Assembly: GCA_003223695.1 (NCBI GenBank) | Contig: QHVY01000170.1 | Coordinates: 1-9,852, forward strand | Source: Acidobacteriota bacterium | GTDB taxonomy: Bacteria > Acidobacteriota > Thermoanaerobaculia > Gp7-AA8 | DNA: 9,852 bases | Direction of reading: 5' to 3' | Shown here: positions 5,630 through 9,852 of the stretch, in pieces | Numbering within the stretch: position 1 is the stretch's first letter | Layout: the number at the start of each line of letters is the position of its first letter | Notes under the pieces: model-generated | Database searches by the model: none | What the model saw: the letters and a program-made list of their open reading frames with translations, nothing else | Told to the model about the DNA's origin: nothing | Program-made: the position numbers and the translations under genes

Positions 5630-6834
5630 GTTGCGCGGCCGCGCCACGCGGCAAACGACCAGATGGCGCCACTAATGACGATGGCGATGGGAACGATGAG
5701 GAATGCGTGTTCCAGCGACGTGGCATCGGAGATTTTCCCGATCAGCGGCGGCGACGGTATGTCGCCGAGCAAATGCATGACGAAAACCGAGAGTCCAAGG
5801 GCCGTCGCGCGTTCGCCGGGCGCGACGGCATTCACGATGGCCGAGTTCACCGGACCCGTGGACGCGAAGATCAGCAATTCAGCAATGACGATCGCATTCA
5901 GATATACGGTGCGATGGGGATTGCTGACAGCGACGTAGGTTACGGGCGCGGCGAGCAACGTGGCGATGCCGGACACCCACAGATACGACTGTTTCGTCCA
6001 GCGCAGAAAGAAATCCCCCAACCACCCACCCGCGAATGTGCCGACGAACCCGGTAACCAGCGCGATTGCCCCAAACGTGACCGTCGCTTCGCTGCGGCTC
6101 ATGCCGCGCGCGCGTTCGAGAAACGCAGGCATCCAAAACGCCAGCCCGCCTAACGCGAACGTGTACGCGCCATAGCCGAGGACCGTGAGGATGTACGGCT
6201 TGTTGCGGAGGAGATGCGCATACCCACCCGGAGGTTGCTTAAGCATGTCGGGATCCTGAGCGCCGCGCGGCGGATCGACCACGAATAAAACTAGCAGCGA
6301 CAGAACCAAACCCGGCGTGCCGGCGATCCAGAACGCCGCGCGCCATCCAAAGTGCTTGTCGACGAGACCACCCAGAACATAGCCGGCGGCGGAGCCGATC
6401 GGAATCGCGGCGAAAAATGTGGCGAAGACGCGCCCACGCTTCTCCAGCGGAAATGAATCCGCCAGGAGAGCGGGAGCGATCGTGCCGTACGCAGCTTCAC
6501 CGATTCCAACGGCCGATCGCGCGCTGAACAGCGAAGTGAACCCGCGCGCGAAGCCAGCGAGGGCGGTGGCGATGCTCCACAGTGCGACGCCGAGGGCAAT
6601 GAGGGGCGGGCGGGTGCGGCGGTCGCCAAGCGAACCGAAAATTGGTGATGTTAATGTATACACAAATATGAAGCCTGTGCCGACCAGCCCGAGCTGTGTG
6701 TCGCTGAGATGCAGCTCCGATCGCTTGATCGATTCCACCACCGCCGCCACCACCCAGCGGTCGAGGTAGTTGAACAAATTGATAAACGTTAGAACCGCGA
6801 GGGCATAACCTGCGGAGGTTCGTGCACGTATCAT
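5626..6834 (-). CDS. Spinster-like (Spns) MFS transporter
   Basis: A 402-residue, 12-span major facilitator. The N-terminal half carries the Spinster pattern: INLFNYLDRWVVAAV (18-32), motif A-like GSLGDRRTRPPLI (67-79), GIGEAAYGTIAPALLADSF (110-128), then RGR (133-135) and IPIGSAAGYVLGG (144-156). The half closes with VVDPPRGA (185-192). Eukaryotic Spns proteins export sphingosine-1-phosphate or lysophospholipids, and bacterial members are known but poorly defined. It is followed by an acyltransferase in an ATGA overlap, which favours a lipid substrate. An upstream ATG at 6912 would add 26 polar residues antisense to the phosphatase gene and is unlikely. The start at 6834 has no clear Shine-Dalgarno sequence and lies only 12 bases from the divergent phosphatase start. 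An ACGACA/TATCGT pair with an 18-base gap on the minus strand (6852-6881) is a weak promoter candidate inside the neighbour. Confidence 0.9.
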   Translation of the reverse strand: MIRARTSAGYALAVLTFINLFNYLDRWVVAAVVESIKRSELHLSDTQLGLVGTGFIFVYTLTSPIFGSLGDRRTRPPLIALGVALWSIATALAGFARGFTSLFSARSAVGIGEAAYGTIAPALLADSFPLEKRGRVFATFFAAIPIGSAAGYVLGGLVDKHFGWRAAFWIAGTPGLVLSLLVLFVVDPPRGAQDPDMLKQPPGGYAHLLRNKPYILTVLGYGAYTFALGGLAFWMPAFLERARGMSRSEATVTFGAIALVTGFVGTFAGGWLGDFFLRWTKQSYLWVSGIATLLAAPVTYVAVSNPHRTVYLNAIVIAELLIFASTGPVNSAIVNAVAPGERATALGLSVFVMHLLGDIPSPPLIGKISDATSLEHAFLIVPIAIVISGAIWSFAAWRGRAT

Positions 6835-6846
6835 TGCCACAGCGGG

Positions 6847-9291
6847 ATGAAACGATACGCTCCCTGTCTGGCCTTTGTCGTGGGTATCGCTGTCGTCGCG
6901 TTGCTCATGCATCCGTTCAATGCCGCGCAGCCGCGGGGAATCCGGCTCACGCGGCGAGACGCTGCGCCGATCGCCGACGCCGCCGCGCGGGCCCTCCGCA
7001 TCCCGGTCGACAAAGCGTGGAGCGCGCTCTCGTGGGAGGACTCATCTCGGCTGAGAAAGCAGTTGGAGCCGAACCTCGAGCTCCGCCGCCGCGCCGCCGG
7101 CGATCCCGTGATCGGGCCGCGACTCGGCTACTACCACGTGATGTATTACCGTCGCGGGCTCGAGAAATATCCGGAGTACGGATACGTGGCGATCGATCCA
7201 CGAACCGGCGACGTCCTCACCGCAAGGCTTCGCCTTCGAAACGAAACGGTCGGCGCAAAACTGCCATGGCAGCAGCTTCGGTCGAGAGCGGATGCGTTTG
7301 TTCAGTCGCGAATGTTTCGCGGAGCGCCGTCGCCGCAATTCGAATCAGCGAGGCCATCTGAATATCTGTCGCGGACGGACTGGATCTTTCGCTATCGCGT
7401 GAAGACGAACTTTCCGATCGGCGATGTCGTGCCGTACCTTTACGTCTACTTCGCCGGCGATCGGTTTGCCGGCTGGGAGCTGCAGGAAGAGTACGCGAAC
7501 GGCAGCGCGTATCGATACGAGAGCAGCGAAATCGCGGCGATCCTTGCACGCTACGCGATGAATTTCACTCTGCTGATCGCCCTGTTGATCGTTTTTCTGA
7601 AGAAGTATCACGCGGGCGAAGTCGGCGTCAGCACCGGATCGATCCTCTTTGCCGTCGTCGCGCTTTGCTGTTTGCTCGTCGATTTGATCATCGGCGGTCC
7701 GGCGACGATGGGAAGCTCGACCGGTGGATTGGACGCCCAGACCACCGCGTGGACTTACATGGCGTTCAAGTTTCTGCTGTACGACTCCGTTATCGCCGTT
7801 CTCGTGTTTTTCGCCTGGTCCGTGGGCGAGAGCTATGCGCGCGAGCGTTGGGCCGAACGGCTTGCCTCCTTTGACGCGCTTTTGCGACGTGATCCGCTAA
7901 ACGCTACCGTCGGGAGATCGGTCGTCAACGGTTTTCTTTTCGCGCCAGCCGTTGCTGCTGCCGCGTTCATCAGCGGTGCGATCGGACTCGCACTTCACCT
8001 CGTCCACATTTCCCTCGGCATCGGCAGCAGCATGTATCTCGATCTGGGCGGCCCGCTAGTCACGCTTCTTTTCTCGCTGCTCGATGCGATCGTTTATCCG
8101 GTGCTCGCACTTTGTCTGCTGGCGGGATGGCATCGCCGGCGAGCACTGCCGGTCGGCATCATTTTGATGTTCATCGTCGGGATGATGGGCGCAGTGGGCG
8201 ATGTGCCGACCGACCCATTCGTGCCGCGGCTGTTGTTCGACTTCGGCGGCATCGCCGCGGTGATGGCCATCTTCCTCGGCTACGACCTGCTGACGACTGC
8301 CGTGGCGCTCTTCGGCGGCACGCTCCTCTCGCTGTCCGCGCCGTTGCTGTCGGTCGCGCAGGACCACATGCTTTCGCAGGTGGCCCTGACGATCGCAATT
8401 CCTGCGATCGCCCTTGCCGGATTCGGCGTCGCGGCGCTGCTCACGCGTCGCGAGGTCGTATACACACACGAGGATCTCGCACCGCACGTGCGGCGAATCG
8501 TTGAACGCGAGCGCGTGAAGGCCGAGATCGACGCCGCCAATCGGATTCAGGCCGCTCTCCTTCCGATCGAAGCGCCGCGACTCTCCGGCGCATCGGTGGC
8601 GTCGCACTATCGCGCGGCGACCGAGATCGGTGGTGACTATTTCGATTTTCTGCCGCAGCCGAACGGCGAGATCGGAATCGCATTCGGCGACGTGTCGGGA
8701 CACGGCCTAACGAGCGGCATCGTGATGGCGATGGCGAAATCGGCGCTGCTGGTGCAGGTCGACGTCGATCCGTCGCCGCGAACGGTGATGAACGTGCTGA
8801 ATGAGATCGTCATCAAAACGGCGCCAAGGCGAATTCTGATGACCTTCTTTTTCGGCTTGCTCGATCCCTCTTCGCAGCGTCTCCGCTTTTCATCGGCGGG
8901 ACATCTCGATCCATACGTGTATCGCGCCCACAAGCATCGCCTCGAATCGCTTTCATCGTGGGGCTTTCCCCTCGGCGTTCGCCGCCGAGATCCGTTTCGC
9001 GAGCACCTCGTCGAGTTCACGCCCGGCGACCGGATGATTCTCTACAGCGACGGATTGATCGAGGCGATCGACGACGACGGCGAGCCGTTCGGATTCGACC
9101 GATTCGAGCGCGTGCTGCTCGACGCCGGACATTTGTCAGCCGAGGGGATCAAGAAGATGTTGCTGGGGTCGATTCGCAAATTCACGCGCAATCGGCCGCC
9201 GGAGGACGATCAAACTCTCGTCGTCGTGTCGTTCGACGGTCCCGCTGCGCGTGTGGAGGAGTTGGAAGCGGCCTACGCCACCGCGACCTGA
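6847..9291 (+). CDS. Multi-span membrane protein with C-terminal SpoIIE/PP2C phosphatase
   Basis: An 814-residue putative sensor phosphatase. An N-terminal span (8-21) leads into an apparently extracytoplasmic domain (about 30-230) with strands such as YGYVAIDPRTGDVL (111-124). Around nine more spans lie between about 235 and 531. A charged helical linker (547-577, RRIVERERVKAEIDAANRIQ) of the RsbU type joins this to the phosphatase: EIGGDYFDF (593-601), GDVSGHG (614-620), SSAGH (682-686), LYSDGLIE (732-739) and EDDQT (786-790). The acidic metal ligands of PP2C are present (D597, D615, D735, D787/788), so it should be active. Family members dephosphorylate anti-anti-sigma (STAS) proteins in partner-switching control of sigma factors, but no STAS, anti-sigma or sigma gene is nearby. 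The signal sensed is unknown. The start is set by the N-terminal span; no clear Shine-Dalgarno sequence precedes it. Confidence 0.93.
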   Translation: MKRYAPCLAFVVGIAVVALLMHPFNAAQPRGIRLTRRDAAPIADAAARALRIPVDKAWSALSWEDSSRLRKQLEPNLELRRRAAGDPVIGPRLGYYHVMYYRRGLEKYPEYGYVAIDPRTGDVLTARLRLRNETVGAKLPWQQLRSRADAFVQSRMFRGAPSPQFESARPSEYLSRTDWIFRYRVKTNFPIGDVVPYLYVYFAGDRFAGWELQEEYANGSAYRYESSEIAAILARYAMNFTLLIALLIVFLKKYHAGEVGVSTGSILFAVVALCCLLVDLIIGGPATMGSSTGGLDAQTTAWTYMAFKFLLYDSVIAVLVFFAWSVGESYARERWAERLASFDALLRRDPLNATVGRSVVNGFLFAPAVAAAAFISGAIGLALHLVHISLGIGSSMYLDLGGPLVTLLFSLLDAIVYPVLALCLLAGWHRRRALPVGIILMFIVGMMGAVGDVPTDPFVPRLLFDFGGIAAVMAIFLGYDLLTTAVALFGGTLLSLSAPLLSVAQDHMLSQVALTIAIPAIALAGFGVAALLTRREVVYTHEDLAPHVRRIVERERVKAEIDAANRIQAALLPIEAPRLSGASVASHYRAATEIGGDYFDFLPQPNGEIGIAFGDVSGHGLTSGIVMAMAKSALLVQVDVDPSPRTVMNVLNEIVIKTAPRRILMTFFFGLLDPSSQRLRFSSAGHLDPYVYRAHKHRLESLSSWGFPLGVRRRDPFREHLVEFTPGDRMILYSDGLIEAIDDDGEPFGFDRFERVLLDAGHLSAEGIKKMLLGSIRKFTRNRPPEDDQTLVVVSFDGPAARVEELEAAYATAT

Positions 9292-9303
9292 AATTTCTTT
9301 CGT

Positions 9304-9309
9304 CATAAT
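9304..9309 (+). promoter_or_regulatory. Possible -10 box of a leaderless ettA transcript
   Basis: CATAAT lies 7 bases before the ATG at 9317, inside the 25-base gap after the phosphatase gene, which otherwise has no Shine-Dalgarno sequence. No matching -35 box was found. Read-through from the phosphatase gene is an alternative source of transcript. Confidence 0.3.
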
Positions 9310-9316
9310 CCGCGCC

Positions 9317-9852
9317 ATGCCCACTCCCCCTCCCGACAAGATCATCTACTCGATGGTCGGCGTATCGAAGTTCCACGGAAAAAAGCAGGTCCTCAAGGAT
9401 ATCTATCTCTCGTATTTCTACGGCGCAAAGATCGGCGTGATCGGTCTGAATGGATCGGGGAAAAGCTCGCTCCTGCGCATCCTCGCCGGCGCCGACAAAG
9501 ACTTCCTCGGCGAAACCGTGCTGTCGCCGGGACACACAGTCGGATTTCTCGAGCAGGAGCCGCAGCTCGATGAATCGAAAACTGTCCGCGAGATCGTCGA
9601 GCAGGGTGTGCAGCCGATCATCGACCTGTTGAAAGAGTTCGACGAGATCAACAACGCTTTTGCCGATCCCGATGCAGATATGGACAAGCTGCTCGCACGG
9701 CAGGCGAAGGTTCAGGACAAGCTCGATGCAGCGGGAGCGTGGGATCTCGATTCGAAACTCGAAATGGCCATGGACGCGTTGCGTTGTCCGCCGGGGGACA
9801 CTTTGGTCTCGATTCTTTCCGGCGGCGAGAAGCGCCGTGTCGCACTTTGCCG
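9317..9852 (+). CDS. ettA: ABC-F translation factor EttA-like (5' part)
   Basis: The first 178 codons of an ABC-F ATPase; the rest lies beyond the right edge. In E. coli, EttA binds the ribosomal E site and gates entry into elongation according to ATP/ADP. Seen here: YSMVGVSKFHGKKQVLKDI (11-29), Walker A GLNGSGKS (43-50), the Q-loop EQEPQL (79-84), an EttA-type arm region with NAFADPDADMDKL (113-125) that matches the 'ALYADPDADFDKL' of EttA, and the ABC signature LSGGEKRRVALC (167-178). No membrane span is present, as expected for ABC-F. Compared with E. coli EttA the N-terminus carries a few extra Pro-rich residues (MPTPPPD). The second ATPase domain, needed to separate EttA from other ABC-F proteins for certain, is outside the window. 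Confidence 0.93.
   Translation, partial: MPTPPPDKIIYSMVGVSKFHGKKQVLKDIYLSYFYGAKIGVIGLNGSGKSSLLRILAGADKDFLGETVLSPGHTVGFLEQEPQLDESKTVREIVEQGVQPIIDLLKEFDEINNAFADPDADMDKLLARQAKVQDKLDAAGAWDLDSKLEMAMDALRCPPGDTLVSILSGGEKRRVALC

Noticed and set aside
6835..6912. 26-residue N-terminal extension of the Spns-like transporter
   Set aside because: It is polar, lies before the first span and is wholly antisense to the signal segment of the phosphatase. Spns proteins of this type begin close to the NYLDR helix.
8056..8703. 215-codon minus-strand frame opposite the phosphatase gene
   Set aside because: It is antisense to conserved membrane spans and the PP2C core. Its composition (Arg, His, Gln, Asp rich) is typical of a shadow frame.
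1..9852. CRISPR array, tRNA/rRNA, insertion sequence or phage genes
   Set aside because: I saw no regularly spaced direct repeats, cloverleaf with conserved tRNA bases, transposase motifs or terminal repeats on either strand.

Overview
The window reads as an ordinary chromosomal stretch of a GC-rich, didermic bacterium. My best guess is the Acidobacteriota or a close relative. The guess rests on three things: an Hfq-like protein with a long basic N-terminal extension and an acidic tail, a large membrane-anchored SpoIIE-type phosphatase, and a clover-shaped 'GCGGGCTTTAGCCCGC'-type intergenic repeat of a kind I associate with that phylum. This is inference from memory of families, not a database result. 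No transposase, phage gene, tRNA, rRNA or CRISPR array was seen.

Layout, left to right. At 1-126 (minus) is the 5' end of a secreted spore-coat-U-like (Csu-type pilin) protein, cut by the window edge. At 400-852 (minus) is a second small secreted beta-type protein, upstream in the same orientation. An approximately 309-base non-coding stretch (853-1161) carries three short palindromes, one close to a CRP/FNR site. At 1162-2897 (minus) is etfB-etfA, the two subunits of electron transfer flavoprotein, joined by a one-base TGATG overlap. Divergent from it, on the plus strand, are an hfq-like gene (2990-3328), a three-way-junction repeat (3323-3375), pdxA (3389-4288) and an overlooked 46-codon single-span membrane peptide (4285-4425) that starts in an ATGA overlap with pdxA. 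Converging on this, on the minus strand, is a two-gene unit: a Spinster-like MFS transporter (5626-6834) and a PlsC-like membrane acyltransferase (4370-5629), also joined by ATGA. Only 12 bases separate the transporter start from a divergent 814-residue membrane protein ending in a PP2C/SpoIIE phosphatase (6847-9291). The window ends inside an ABC-F translation factor close to EttA (from 9317).

How the genes may work together. EtfAB carries electrons from acyl-CoA and other dehydrogenases to the quinone pool, and PdxA belongs to PLP synthesis. The Spinster-acyltransferase pair is the most suggestive unit: transporter and acyltransferase are translationally coupled, so they may salvage lysophospholipid by import or flipping followed by re-acylation, analogous in logic to LplT-Aas. 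The Hfq-like protein, the phosphatase and the EttA-like factor are regulators of RNA, partner-switching signalling and translation respectively, with no evident link to one another.

A recurring signal is a -10-like hexamer 6-9 bases before a start codon that lacks a Shine-Dalgarno sequence (etfB, pdxA, ettA). This suggests that leaderless transcription may be common here. In contrast, hfq and the Csu-type gene have clear Shine-Dalgarno sites.
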